Below, piece by piece: positions 1 to 7,103 of a stretch of 64,000 nucleotides of DNA. Where the stretch lies: assembly GCF_013778325.1 (NCBI RefSeq), contig NZ_JACEIB010000001.1, forward strand, positions 248,001 through 312,000, written 5' to 3'. The stretch comes from Sphingomonas chungangi. Its GTDB lineage: Bacteria > Pseudomonadota > Alphaproteobacteria > Sphingomonadales > Sphingomonadaceae. Position 1 is the stretch's first letter; the number at the start of each line of letters is the position of its first letter. The notes under the pieces are model-generated. The model saw nothing but the letters and a program-made list of their open reading frames with translations. It ran no database searches and was not told the DNA's origin. Both the position numbers and the translations under genes were made by a program.

Positions 1-103
1 CCGGCGGTGCTCCTCCGCCATTTCCGGTTTCGCCGGCCGTTCGGCTCGGTTAGAGCCGGGCCGTGCCGCCCGGCATTCGACCGCAGATCCACGGAGAGAC
101 TTC
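1..103. other. left-edge intergenic sequence
   Basis: This is the upstream region of the formaldehyde dehydrogenase gene, cut by the window edge. A GGAGAG ribosome-binding site lies about 8 bases before the ATG at 104. I see no convincing -35/-10 pair. The open frame that runs through here from position 7 is only an antisense/out-of-phase shadow of the dehydrogenase. Confidence 0.5.
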
Positions 104-1216
104 ATGAAGACCCGCGCCGCCGTAGCGTTCGAAGCGAAGAAGCCGCTGGAGATCGTGGAGCTCGATCTCGAGGGGCCGAAGGCGGGCGAGGTGCTGGTCG
201 AGATCATGGCGACGGGCATCTGCCACACCGATGCCTATACGCTGGACGGCCTCGACAGCGAGGGCCTGTTTCCGAGCGTGCTGGGCCACGAAGGCGCCGG
301 CATCGTCCGCGAGGTGGGCGCGGGCGTCACCTCGGTGAAGCCCGGCGATCACGTCATCCCGCTCTACACGCCCGAATGCCGGCAGTGCAAAAGCTGCCTC
401 TCGGGCAAGACCAACCTGTGCACCGCGATCCGCGCGACCCAGGGCAAGGGGCTGATGCCCGACGGCACGACGCGGTTCAGCTACAGGGGCCAGCCGATCT
501 TCCATTACATGGGCTGTTCGACCTTTGCGAACTTCACCGTGCTGCCCGAGATCGCGGTCGCGAAGATCCGCGAGGACGCGCCGTTCAAGACCGCCTGCTA
601 TATCGGCTGCGGCGTGACCACGGGCGTCGGCGCGGTGGTGAACACCGCCAAGGTGCAGGTCGGCGACAATGTCGTGGTGTTCGGATTGGGCGGCATCGGC
701 CTCAACGTGCTGCAGGGCGCGCGGCTGGCCGGCGCGAACAGGATCATCGGCGTGGACATCAACCCGGATCGCGAGGAATGGGGCCGCCGCTTCGGCATGA
801 CCGACTTCCTCAACTCCAAAGGCATGAGCCGCGAGGACGTGGTGGCGAGGATCGTCCAGCTGACCGACGGCGGCGCCGACTACACGTTCGATGCCACCGG
901 CAACACCGAGGTGATGCGCACCGCGCTGGAGGCCTGCCATCGCGGCTGGGGCACCTCGATCATCATCGGGGTGGCCGAAGCGGGCAAGGAGATCGCGACG
1001 CGGCCGTTCCAGCTGGTCACCGGCCGCAACTGGCGCGGCACCGCGTTCGGTGGCGCCAAGGGCCGCACCGACGTGCCGAAGATCGTCGACATGTACATGA
1101 CCGGCAAGATCGAGATCGACCCGATGATCACCCACGTCATGGGGCTGGAGGAGATCAACAAGGGCTTCGACCTGATGCATGCGGGGACAAGCATCCGCAG
1201 CGTCGTCATCTACTGA
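104..1216 (+). CDS. frmA: S-(hydroxymethyl)glutathione dehydrogenase / class III alcohol dehydrogenase
   Basis: NAD-dependent oxidation of S-hydroxymethylglutathione to S-formylglutathione, the first enzymatic step of cytoplasmic formaldehyde detoxification. The 370-residue protein is full length for the class III zinc ADH family. Catalytic zinc ligands are visible as C40 (GICHTD), H62-E63 (GHEGAG) and C169 (YIGCG); the structural zinc site is C92, C95, C98 and C106. The Rossmann motif GLGGIG is at 194-199 and the NAD-specific Asp at 218. A good GGAGAG ribosome site precedes the ATG. It is followed after 17 bp by a VOC gene and then fghA, which performs the next step, so the three probably form one operon. 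Confidence 0.95.
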   Translation: MKTRAAVAFEAKKPLEIVELDLEGPKAGEVLVEIMATGICHTDAYTLDGLDSEGLFPSVLGHEGAGIVREVGAGVTSVKPGDHVIPLYTPECRQCKSCLSGKTNLCTAIRATQGKGLMPDGTTRFSYRGQPIFHYMGCSTFANFTVLPEIAVAKIREDAPFKTACYIGCGVTTGVGAVVNTAKVQVGDNVVVFGLGGIGLNVLQGARLAGANRIIGVDINPDREEWGRRFGMTDFLNSKGMSREDVVARIVQLTDGGADYTFDATGNTEVMRTALEACHRGWGTSIIIGVAEAGKEIATRPFQLVTGRNWRGTAFGGAKGRTDVPKIVDMYMTGKIEIDPMITHVMGLEEINKGFDLMHAGTSIRSVVIY

Positions 1217-1233
1217 CAGCGGAGGAGGATACG

Positions 1234-1617
1234 ATGTTCAGCCATGTGATGATCGGCGCCAACGATATCGATCGCGCCAAGACCTTCTACGACGCGCTGT
1301 TCGCGACGATGGGCGGCAAGCCCGGCCGGACCGATGCCTATGGCCGGCTGGTCTATCCGCACAAGGGCAGCCTTTTCATGGTCACCAGACCGATCGACGG
1401 CGAGAGCGCGACGCACGCCAATGGCGGCACGATCGGTTTCGCGATGGAGAGTGCCGAGCAGGCGGCGGCGTGGCACGCGGCTGGCCTCGCACATGGCGGC
1501 ACCGCGATCGAGGAGGATCCCGGTATCCGCCGGCACAGTTTCGGCGCTCTCTATCTCGCCTATCTGCGCGATCCCGACGGCAACAAGCTCTGCGCGCTGC
1601 ACCGCGTGGTCGAGTGA
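1234..1617 (+). CDS. VOC (glyoxalase/bleomycin-resistance fold) protein
   Basis: A 127-residue single-module vicinal-oxygen-chelate protein, starting MFSHVMIGANDIDRAKTFYD, the classic first beta-alpha unit of the fold, and ending in DPDGNKLCALHR, the typical metal-ligand-bearing C-terminal strand. The GGAGGA ribosome site at 1221-1226 fixes the start. It sits between frmA and fghA, and its stop overlaps the fghA GTG start, implying translational coupling. Small VOC proteins of this kind are commonly lyases or isomerases acting on glutathione or glyoxal-type adducts; a role alongside glutathione-dependent formaldehyde oxidation is inferred from position only and its substrate is unknown. Confidence 0.85.
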   Translation: MFSHVMIGANDIDRAKTFYDALFATMGGKPGRTDAYGRLVYPHKGSLFMVTRPIDGESATHANGGTIGFAMESAEQAAAWHAAGLAHGGTAIEEDPGIRRHSFGALYLAYLRDPDGNKLCALHRVVE

Positions 1618-2459
1618 GCGGCGTGGAGCGGGTTTCCGCCAACCTCGCTTATGGCGGCGTGCAGGGCGTCTATCGCCATGCCTCGGACGCGACCGGCACC
1701 GACATGACCTTCTCGGTCTATGTCCCGCCGCACGCGCCGGGCGCGAAGCTGCCGGTGGTCTGGTATCTCTCCGGTCTCACCTGCACCCATGCCAACGTCA
1801 CCGAGAAGGGCGAATTTCGCGCGGCCTGCGCAACGCTCGGCCTGATCCTCGTCGCACCGGATACCTCTCCGCGCGGCGAAGGCGTGCCGGACGATCCGGC
1901 CGGCGCTTATGACTTCGGGCTGGGCGCGGGCTTCTATGTCGATGCGACGGAGGAGCCCTATGCGGCCAACTACCGCATGTGGAGCTATGTCACGGAAGAG
2001 CTTCCGGCGCTGATCGCCGCGGAATTTCCGGCCGACATGGCCCGCCAGTCGATCCTCGGCCATTCGATGGGCGGCCATGGCGCGCTGACCATCGGCCTGA
2101 GTTTTCCGGATCGCTTCCGGGCAGTATCCGCCTTCGCGCCGATCGTGGCGCCTGGGCAGGTGCCGTGGGGCGAGAAGGCGCTGACCGGCTATCTCGGCAC
2201 CGATCGCTCAGGCTGGCGCAGGCACGACGCGGTGGCGCTGATCGAGGACGGCGCGCGGGTGCCGGCCCTGCTGGTCGATCAGGGCGAGGCGGACGGGTTC
2301 CTGAAGGAGCAGCTTCGCCCCGAACTGCTGGCCATCGAGTGCGAGAAGGCCGGCATCGACCTGACGCTCAGGATGCAGCCGGGCTACGACCACAGCTATT
2401 ATTTCATATCGACCTTCATGGCCGATCACCTGCGCTGGCACGCGGAGCGGCTGGGTTAA
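1614..2459 (+). CDS. fghA: S-formylglutathione hydrolase
   Basis: Hydrolyses S-formylglutathione to formate and glutathione, completing the pathway begun by frmA. An esterase-D type alpha/beta hydrolase of 281 residues when started at GTG 1614, the family's usual length. The catalytic triad is readable as S151 (GHSMGG), D227 (GEADGFL) and H260 (YDHSYY); SGLTCTH near 53-59 is the conserved oxyanion/substrate segment. The GTG start overlaps the VOC gene stop by four bases (GTGA). A second GTG at 1623 is possible but would lose the overlap. Confidence 0.93.
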   Translation: MSGVERVSANLAYGGVQGVYRHASDATGTDMTFSVYVPPHAPGAKLPVVWYLSGLTCTHANVTEKGEFRAACATLGLILVAPDTSPRGEGVPDDPAGAYDFGLGAGFYVDATEEPYAANYRMWSYVTEELPALIAAEFPADMARQSILGHSMGGHGALTIGLSFPDRFRAVSAFAPIVAPGQVPWGEKALTGYLGTDRSGWRRHDAVALIEDGARVPALLVDQGEADGFLKEQLRPELLAIECEKAGIDLTLRMQPGYDHSYYFISTFMADHLRWHAERLG

Positions 2460-2476
2460 GCCATTGGCCAAATACA

Positions 2477-2557
2477 CCGTTCGCACTGAGCCTGTCGAAG
2501 TGCGTGTTGCAAGCACCAGGCTTGGGGCACGTCCTTCGACAGGCTCAGGACGAACGG
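2477..2557. repeat. REP-type paired palindrome, copy 1
   Basis: Two inverted units of about 28 bases (2477-2504 and 2528-2557), each itself a hairpin around a TTCGACAGGCTCA core or its complement and each bounded by an outer CCGTTCG/CGAACGG end. The stem of the first unit uses GCACT/AGTGC and the second GTCCT/AGGAC, so stem pairing is preserved by compensatory changes. It lies in the 206 bp between fghA and rpmB, whose genes converge. Similar pairs occur at 4325, 29353, 35992, 47334 and 52129. Confidence 0.85.
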
Positions 2558-2591
2558 GGGAAACAGGTACCCTCTCTGAAACGCAGGCGCA

Positions 2592-2630
2592 CGAAAGGCC
2601 CCACCGAACCTCGCCCGGCGGGGCCTTTCG
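2592..2630 (-). terminator. GC-rich hairpin terminator of rpmB
   Basis: A perfect 11-base stem, CGAAAGGCCCC (2592-2602) with GGGGCCTTTCG (2620-2630), 35 bases beyond the rpmB stop. It has an A/T-containing base on both sides and no long T-tract. fghA converges on it from the left, so it may act in both directions. Confidence 0.7.
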
Positions 2631-2665
2631 AAATCGCTCGACGGCCGGTCGCCCGGCCATCCGGA

Positions 2666-2959
2666 TCAGGCGGCGACGGCCGCCTTCTTCTTGGCGATAT
2701 CGCGCTTCAGGCGACGGGCGCGCAGGCTGAGGTCCGCGTCCGAGGTCTTGAGCAGCCAGTTGTCGAGGCCGCCATTGTGCTCGACCGAGCGCAGGCCGTG
2801 CGTCGACACGCGCAGCTTCACCGACGTGCCCAGCGCGTCGGAGATCAGCGTCACGTTCTGCAGGTTGGGCAGGAAGGTGCGCTTGGTCTTGTTGTTGGCG
2901 TGGGACACGTTGTGACCCACCTGGCGGCCCTTGCCGGTCAGCTCGCAGATGCGCGACAT
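2666..2959 (-). CDS. rpmB: 50S ribosomal protein L28
   Basis: Structural component of the large ribosomal subunit. The 97-residue sequence begins [11 protein letters not shown] and continues with the L28 signatures [13 protein letters not shown] and [11 protein letters not shown]; the length equals the alphaproteobacterial form, which has a longer C-terminus than the 78-residue enterobacterial one. The tail is lysine-rich (KKKAAVAA). It is monocistronic, with a promoter-like TTGACC/TAGGGA pair upstream and a hairpin terminator downstream. Confidence 0.97.
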   Translation of the reverse strand: MSRICELTGKGRQVGHNVSHANNKTKRTFLPNLQNVTLISDALGTSVKLRVSTHGLRSVEHNGGLDNWLLKTSDADLSLRARRLKRDIAKKKAAVAA

Positions 2960-3000
2960 GATCTTGGTCCTGAAAGAATCTGTTGATCGGAAAGTCGGCG

Positions 3001-3029
3001 TCCCTAGTGGAGAAGCGGGGCGGGGTCAA
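3001..3029 (-). promoter_or_regulatory. putative housekeeping-sigma promoter of rpmB
   Basis: On the minus strand TTGACC (3024-3029) is followed after exactly 17 bases by TAGGGA (3001-3006), about 42 bases before the rpmB ATG. The same arrangement, TTGACT then 17 bases then TAGGCG, precedes rpmJ at 32127-32155, which supports both as real promoters. Confidence 0.5.
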
Positions 3030-3059
3030 CCCGCCCGGACCCTTCCGGAGCGCCCGAAT

Positions 3060-3341
3060 ATGCCGCTTTTCGCCATCCTCTGCCACGACCGCCCCGACGC
3101 CGGAAGCCTGCGCGCGAATACGCGACCGCGCCACCTGGAGCATCTGGAGCGAATCGGCGGGGCATTGTTCCTGGCCGGGCCGATGCTGGGCGAGGACGGC
3201 GCGCCCAGGGGATCGATCGTGATCGTCGACATGGCCGACCTCGAATCGGCCGAGGCCTTCGCGGCGGCCGATCCCTATGCCGAGGCCGGGCTGTTCGCCG
3301 AGGTGAGCGTCACCGCCTTCCGGAAGGTGTTGCCGGCCTGA
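3060..3341 (+). CDS. YciI-like protein
   Basis: A 93-residue protein starting MPLFAILCHDRPD with the YciI-family layout: an N-terminal strand ending in a HD pair, then RPRHLEHLERIG, LAGPML and GSIVIVDM segments, and a C-terminal DPYAEAGLFAEVSV block. YciI domains have a ferredoxin-like fold with a conserved His-Asp pair proposed to be catalytic; the actual reaction in bacteria is not settled. The start is divergent from rpmB and only about 100 bp away. No ribosome site is strong, so the exact start is less sure than the family. Confidence 0.85.
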   Translation: MPLFAILCHDRPDAGSLRANTRPRHLEHLERIGGALFLAGPMLGEDGAPRGSIVIVDMADLESAEAFAAADPYAEAGLFAEVSVTAFRKVLPA

Positions 3342-3401
3342 CGCAACCGATACGGAGACGAATCGTTCACCCTCCCAAGGATTGGAAGAGGGAGTGAGGC
3401 G

Positions 3402-3626
3402 ATGCGCGCGATTCTCGTGCTGTTGGTCATCGTGGTGCTGGTCGGGATCGGGGCGATCGCGCTCGGCTATGTGAACGTCAGCCAGACCAAGACGGCCTCG
3501 TTGCCGACGATCTCGGTGCAGGGCGGCTCGGCACCGGCGTTCAACGTGCAGACCGCCAACGTCTCGGTCGGCGTCGAGAATCACGTCGTGCAGACGCCCA
3601 CCGTCAACGTGCAGAAGCCGCAATGA
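3402..3626 (+). CDS. small membrane-anchored protein of unknown function
   Basis: Not a family I recognise. The 74-residue product has an N-terminal hydrophobic segment (residues 3-25, rich in V, L and I) followed by a polar, lysine-poor periplasmic-type tail with repeating V-Q/V-N pairs. A GGGAGTGAGG ribosome site lies just before the ATG. Its stop overlaps the ATG of the following Pmp3-like gene (ATGA), so the two small membrane proteins are probably made together. Confidence 0.7.
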   Translation: MRAILVLLVIVVLVGIGAIALGYVNVSQTKTASLPTISVQGGSAPAFNVQTANVSVGVENHVVQTPTVNVQKPQ

Positions 3627-3820
3627 ACGGGTCTCCGAACATCTGGGCGGTCATCCTTGCCGTGCTGTTGCCGCCGATCGGGGTGTGGATGGTGGAGGGG
3701 ATCGGCGTGATTTTCCTCGTTTCGCTGATCCTCACCTGCCTCGCTTACGTGCCGGGCATGATCTTCTCGCTGGTCGCGGTCTTGCGGCCCGATCTGATGA
3801 ACGGCATCCGCAACCGCTGA
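3623..3820 (+). CDS. YqaE/Pmp3 family membrane protein
   Basis: A 65-residue protein with two transmembrane helices and the family signature LLPPIGVWM in the first helix and LTCLAYVPGMIFSL in the second. Pmp3/UPF0057 proteins are small proteolipid-like membrane proteins linked to stress and membrane potential in fungi and plants; bacterial roles are mostly unknown. It is translationally coupled to the preceding 74-residue protein by a four-base overlap. Confidence 0.88.
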   Translation: MNGSPNIWAVILAVLLPPIGVWMVEGIGVIFLVSLILTCLAYVPGMIFSLVAVLRPDLMNGIRNR

Positions 3821-3853
3821 CGAAAGCTCGCAGCATGCGCTAAGGGCGCTGCG

Positions 3854-4309
3854 ATGGCCTTCCCGCTGCCCGAACCCATGCGCCTCGCGCTAGACGCCGC
3901 CGCTCGCGCGGGCGAAGCGGGCGAGGTGCCGGTCGGCGCGGTGGTGAGGCGCGGCGGCGAAGTGGTGGCCGTCGTCGCCAACCGGATGCGCGAGCTCGGC
4001 GATCCCACCGCCCATGCCGAGATGGAGGCGATCCGCGCCGCGCTGGCGAGGCTCGGCACCGGACGGCTGGACGGTTGCGACCTGTGGGTGACGCTGGAAC
4101 CTTGCGCGATGTGCGCCGGCGCCATCGCCCATGCCCGCATAGACCGGCTTTATTACGGCGCGGCGGACGAGAAGGGCGGGGCGGTCGCCCACGGCCCGCG
4201 CTTTTTCGCGCAGCCGACCTGCCATCACCGGCCGGAGGTCTATGGGGGCATCGGGGAGGCGGAAGCGGCTGGGCTGCTCAGGCGGTTCTTCGCCACGCGA
4301 CGCGCCTAG
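3854..4309 (+). CDS. tadA: tRNA-specific adenosine deaminase
   Basis: Deaminates A34 of tRNA-Arg(ACG) to inosine. The 151-residue protein has the zinc deaminase motifs HAEME (H54, catalytic E56) and PCAMCAG (C84, C87), with the TadA-typical GEVPVGAVV segment near residue 23 and the substrate-loop region around RLYYGAADEKGGAV. Length is normal. Related guanine or cytosine deaminases share these motifs, but the whole sequence pattern is that of TadA. Confidence 0.93.
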   Translation: MAFPLPEPMRLALDAAARAGEAGEVPVGAVVRRGGEVVAVVANRMRELGDPTAHAEMEAIRAALARLGTGRLDGCDLWVTLEPCAMCAGAIAHARIDRLYYGAADEKGGAVAHGPRFFAQPTCHHRPEVYGGIGEAEAAGLLRRFFATRRA

Positions 4310-4324
4310 GCCGGACGCCTTCAA

Positions 4325-4416
4325 CCGTTCGGGCCGAGCTTGTCGAAGCCCTGCCCTTCTTCTTCGAATGCCCGCAAAAGGGAAGGGCAGCCCTTCGACA
4401 GGCTCAGGGCGAACGG
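4325..4416. repeat. REP-type paired palindrome, copy 2
   Basis: Two inverted units (4325-4353 and 4387-4416) bounded by CCGTTCG and CGAACGG, between tadA and the CorC-like gene. Here the stems are GGGC/GCCC, again differing from other copies while keeping pairing. The middle segment adds a second inverted pair, CCCTTCTTC/GGAAGGG. Confidence 0.8.
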
Positions 4417-4477
4417 AAATTGCGAATGCTTCGCCATTGTCGAAACGCTCGCGATTGGGCATGGACATCAGGCGACC

Positions 4478-5788
4478 ATGCCGCCTCTTGCCCCCTTCCC
4501 CTGGATCGACGTCGTCATCATCCTCGCGTTGGTCGTGCTCAACGGCCTGTTCGCGATGAGCGAGCTGGCGATCGTCTCCTCGCGCACCGCCCGGCTGGAG
4601 GCGATGGCGCGCACCGGACGCACCGGCGCGCGGGCCGCACTGGCGCTGCGCGAGAACCCGTCCAAGTTCCTCTCCACGGTCCAGATCGGCATCACCCTGA
4701 TCGCCATCCTGTCCGGCGCCTATTCGGGCGAGGCGCTGGGTGGCCCGGTCTCCGAGCGGCTGGAGCGGCTGGGCATGGCCCACGATCATGCCGGCCCGGT
4801 CGGCTTCACTTTGGTGATCATCCTCACCACCTACGTCTCGCTGATCATCGGCGAGCTGGTGCCCAAGCAGCTCGCTTTGCGCTCGCCCGAGCCGATCGCG
4901 GCGATCGCGGCATTGCCGATGACGTGGCTGGCCAGGGCGACAGCGCCGGTGGTGTGGCTGCTCGACAAGACCAGCCTGACGGTCTTCGCCCTGCTCGGCC
5001 TCAAGCGCGAGCGGGAGGATCATGTGACCGCCGAGGAACTGCACCTCGTCGTCGCCGAGGCCTCCTCGGCGGGCGTGATCGAGGAGAGCGAGCGCGCGAT
5101 CATCTCGGGCGTCGTCCGCCTCGCCGATCGTCCGGTGCGCGAGGTGATGACGCCGCGCACCGACATCGACTGGATCGACGCCGAGGCGACGCTGGAGGAG
5201 ATTCGCGAAATCGTCGCCGAGACGCCGCACAGCCGCCTGCCGGTGGCGGAAGGCTCGGTCGACAGCATCGTCGGCGTCGTCCGCCTGCGCGACCTGCTGG
5301 TGGCGTTGCTCGAAGGCCGCGCGATCGACCTGCGCGAGAAGATGAAGCCCGTCTCCACCATTCACGACCGGATGGACGCGATGGACGCGCTCGCGGTGCT
5401 GCGCGACGCCGAGGTGCCGCTGGCTTTGGTGGTCGACGAATATGGCCACCTCGACGGACTGGTGACGCCGGGCAGCCTGCTCACCGCGATCGCCGGCGCC
5501 TTCGCCTCCGATCAGGAGGAGGGCTACGATCCCGCGATGGTCGAGCGCGAGGATGGCAGCCACCTGATCTCGGGCGCGCTCTCGGCCGATGCGATGGCGG
5601 AGAAGCTCGGCATCCCGCTGCCCGACGATCGCGACTACGCCACCGCCGCCGGTTTCGCGCTGTCCGCGCTGCGCCGCATTCCCGAGACGGGCGAGCATTT
5701 CGATTTCGACGGCTGGCGTTTCGAGGTGGTCGACATGGACGGGCGGCGCGTCGACAAGCTGCTGGCGAGCCGGCGGGGCGACGCATAA
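4478..5788 (+). CDS. CNNM/CBS-domain hemolysin family (CorC/HlyC-type) membrane protein
   Basis: A 436-residue protein: an N-terminal CNNM/DUF21 transmembrane domain (about residues 5-190, beginning IDVVIILALVVLNGLFAMSE), a CBS-domain pair (about 205-330, with VREVMTPRTDIDW) and a C-terminal CorC_HlyC domain (about 345-430). This architecture belongs to proteins implicated in magnesium/cobalt efflux; the old name hemolysin is not evidence of toxicity. I chose ATG 4478 because the frame upstream only translates the REP element. The transport substrate is not determined. Confidence 0.9.
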   Translation: MPPLAPFPWIDVVIILALVVLNGLFAMSELAIVSSRTARLEAMARTGRTGARAALALRENPSKFLSTVQIGITLIAILSGAYSGEALGGPVSERLERLGMAHDHAGPVGFTLVIILTTYVSLIIGELVPKQLALRSPEPIAAIAALPMTWLARATAPVVWLLDKTSLTVFALLGLKREREDHVTAEELHLVVAEASSAGVIEESERAIISGVVRLADRPVREVMTPRTDIDWIDAEATLEEIREIVAETPHSRLPVAEGSVDSIVGVVRLRDLLVALLEGRAIDLREKMKPVSTIHDRMDAMDALAVLRDAEVPLALVVDEYGHLDGLVTPGSLLTAIAGAFASDQEEGYDPAMVEREDGSHLISGALSADAMAEKLGIPLPDDRDYATAAGFALSALRRIPETGEHFDFDGWRFEVVDMDGRRVDKLLASRRGDA

Positions 5789-5790
5789 CT

Positions 5791-5814
5791 GTTCCCCGGC
5801 GAAGGCCGGGGAAC
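5791..5814. terminator. perfect palindrome between convergent genes
   Basis: GTTCCCCGGC and GCCGGGGAAC form a perfect 10-base stem with a GAAG loop, placed three bases after the CorC-like stop and 12 bases before the end of the convergent helix-hairpin-helix gene. Position suggests a bidirectional terminator, though no T-tract follows; CCCCGGCGAAGGCCGGGG-type hairpins are also a dispersed repeat in sphingomonads. Confidence 0.55.
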
Positions 5815-5826
5815 GCAAGGAGCGGC

Positions 5827-6312
5827 TCAGCCCAGCTTGCCGAATACCGCCTCGAAGCCCGCGGTGTCGCCGGCGGCGAGGTAGCGCGCCTGCTCCACCC
5901 AACGGTCGCGCTGGATGCGCCCCTTGAAGGCGCCCATCTGCGGGTCGATGCGTGCGACGTCGGCCTCTGACCACGCCGCGATCTGCGCATACTGGATGAT
6001 GCCGATGCCGTTGAGCACGGCCTCCGCCTTCGGCCCCAGTCCCTTCATGCGGGTGAGCGGATCGGCCGGGCCATCCGGCACCACCGGATAGGGGGCGGGC
6101 GCGATCTCGGAGACGGGGACGCCGGGCGCGACGGTGGGCTCGGGCAGCGGATCGGCCATCGGCGACAGCTCGGTCGCCGGGCGCACCATCGCGATGCCGT
6201 CCTCGTTCGCGGGACTCTCGGGCGTCTTGCGGCCGGTGCGGGCGAGCACCAGCAGCAGGATAGCGAGCAGGATCAGGGCGACGGCGATGATGACGATCGT
6301 GCTGGTGGACAT
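5827..6312 (-). CDS. membrane-anchored helix-hairpin-helix domain protein
   Basis: The 161-residue product has one N-terminal transmembrane helix (residues 5-25), a proline-rich linker (about 30-82) and a C-terminal helix-hairpin-helix-type domain starting DPLTRMKGLGPKAEAVLNGIG near residue 84 and followed by IDPQMGAFKGRIQRDRWVEQA. Such domains resemble the predicted flap-endonuclease-like modules also found beside NuoE in some proteins. DNA binding at the membrane is possible, but no catalytic residues are evident and the function is unknown. The ATG has a GGGGAG ribosome site. Confidence 0.8.
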   Translation of the reverse strand: MSTSTIVIIAVALILLAILLLVLARTGRKTPESPANEDGIAMVRPATELSPMADPLPEPTVAPGVPVSEIAPAPYPVVPDGPADPLTRMKGLGPKAEAVLNGIGIIQYAQIAAWSEADVARIDPQMGAFKGRIQRDRWVEQARYLAAGDTAGFEAVFGKLG

Positions 6313-6397
6313 GATGCTCCCCGACGGATGACGGCGCTGACATTGGCGCGGGTGAGGCGGAGAGGCAAGGCGGGCGAGAGGGAGGCGCCCGAGGAAG

Positions 6398-6482
6398 CGT
6401 CATCGCGAGGCGCGGAACGCGCCGTGGCGATCCACGGGCCACCGCGATGGATTGCTTCGCTACGCTCGCAAGGGGACGGGTG
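6398..6482. repeat. dispersed inverted repeat of the GTCATCGCGAG class
   Basis: An imperfect palindromic element running from CGTCATCGCGAGG to CTCGCAAGGGGACGG, with an inner TGGATTGCTTCGCTACGCTCGC arm (6448-6469). It fills most of the gap between the HHH gene and the small membrane-protein gene at 6519. Only this copy is obvious in the window. Confidence 0.5.
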
Positions 6483-6518
6483 GTGGAAAGCGGCTGATGG
6501 ACGAAGTAGAACGACGCG

Positions 6519-6866
6519 ATGAATGCGTTTTTCGAAGCCCATCGTTCGCGTCGGCGATACTGGTTGGCGTCGACGATCTTGTTAATTGCGGCCTTTGGCC
6601 TGCCCTCCCTCATCGCGTTGCTCGGTGCGCCGCCTTGGATGGGGTTTCTGCTTGGGGCGGCTTTCTATATCTTACTGATATTGTTGACCTATCAGAGGCT
6701 GCGCGATGCCCCTTTTTCAAGCGGCTGGATTGTTCTGATGATCTTCTCTTTCAATGTGGGTCCGGCATGGAACGGCATTCAACTTGGCTTCCTTCTAAAT
6801 CTCGTTCCCGTGATCGTAGCAGGGATCGCGCCGGCGAAGCCCGAGATTGAGCGACTGGCTACTTAG
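6519..6866 (+). CDS. hypothetical multi-pass membrane protein
   Basis: Not recognised. The 115-residue product has a basic N-terminus (HRSRRRYW) and four hydrophobic stretches (about 14-36, 40-60, 70-85 and 88-104) suggesting an integral inner-membrane protein. The codon use is visibly more AT-rich than the neighbours (TTA, ATA and AAT codons occur), and the gene is bracketed by two palindromic repeats, so recent acquisition is possible. There is no operon partner: purD lies downstream on the other strand. Confidence 0.6.
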   Translation: MNAFFEAHRSRRRYWLASTILLIAAFGLPSLIALLGAPPWMGFLLGAAFYILLILLTYQRLRDAPFSSGWIVLMIFSFNVGPAWNGIQLGFLLNLVPVIVAGIAPAKPEIERLAT

Positions 6867-6876
6867 AACCACTAAT

Positions 6877-6987
6877 GGGGCGGTGGTTACCGCCCCGTCG
6901 CCCCTGCGAAGGCAGGGGTCCATCTCCCACAGCTCTGCGAAAACGACCGCTCAGGTGATGGGCTCCTGCCTTCGCAGGAGCGACGAA
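6877..6987. repeat. three-hairpin repeat cluster downstream of purD
   Basis: Contains GGGGCGGT/ACCGCCCC (6877-6896), CCCCTGC/GCAGGGG around GAAG (6901-6918) and CTCCTGC/GCAGGAG around CTTC (6963-6980). The last two are inverted copies of each other, an element type frequent in sphingomonads. It separates the small membrane-protein gene from convergent purD and may end transcription of both. The rest of the gap up to 7103 shows nothing recognisable. Confidence 0.65.
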
Positions 6988-7103
6988 TGTTCGAGCGACC
7001 GTGGCCGCTCTTCCAATGTAGGATTTCGCGTGAGAGGGTGGCTCCGGCCGGAGTCGGCTGGCTCTTTCTCAGCGTCGCGCACACTCTGTAGGAATGTCTT
7101 CTT

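Noticed and set aside
2477-2557. CRISPR-like spacing of the short repeats
   Set aside because: Copies are isolated pairs of inverted units several kb apart, not direct repeats with spacers.
3890-6613. A 907-codon open frame on the minus strand
   Set aside because: It runs antisense to tadA and the CorC-like gene and through REP sequences; the product is Arg/His/Asp-rich low complexity, typical of a GC-rich shadow frame.
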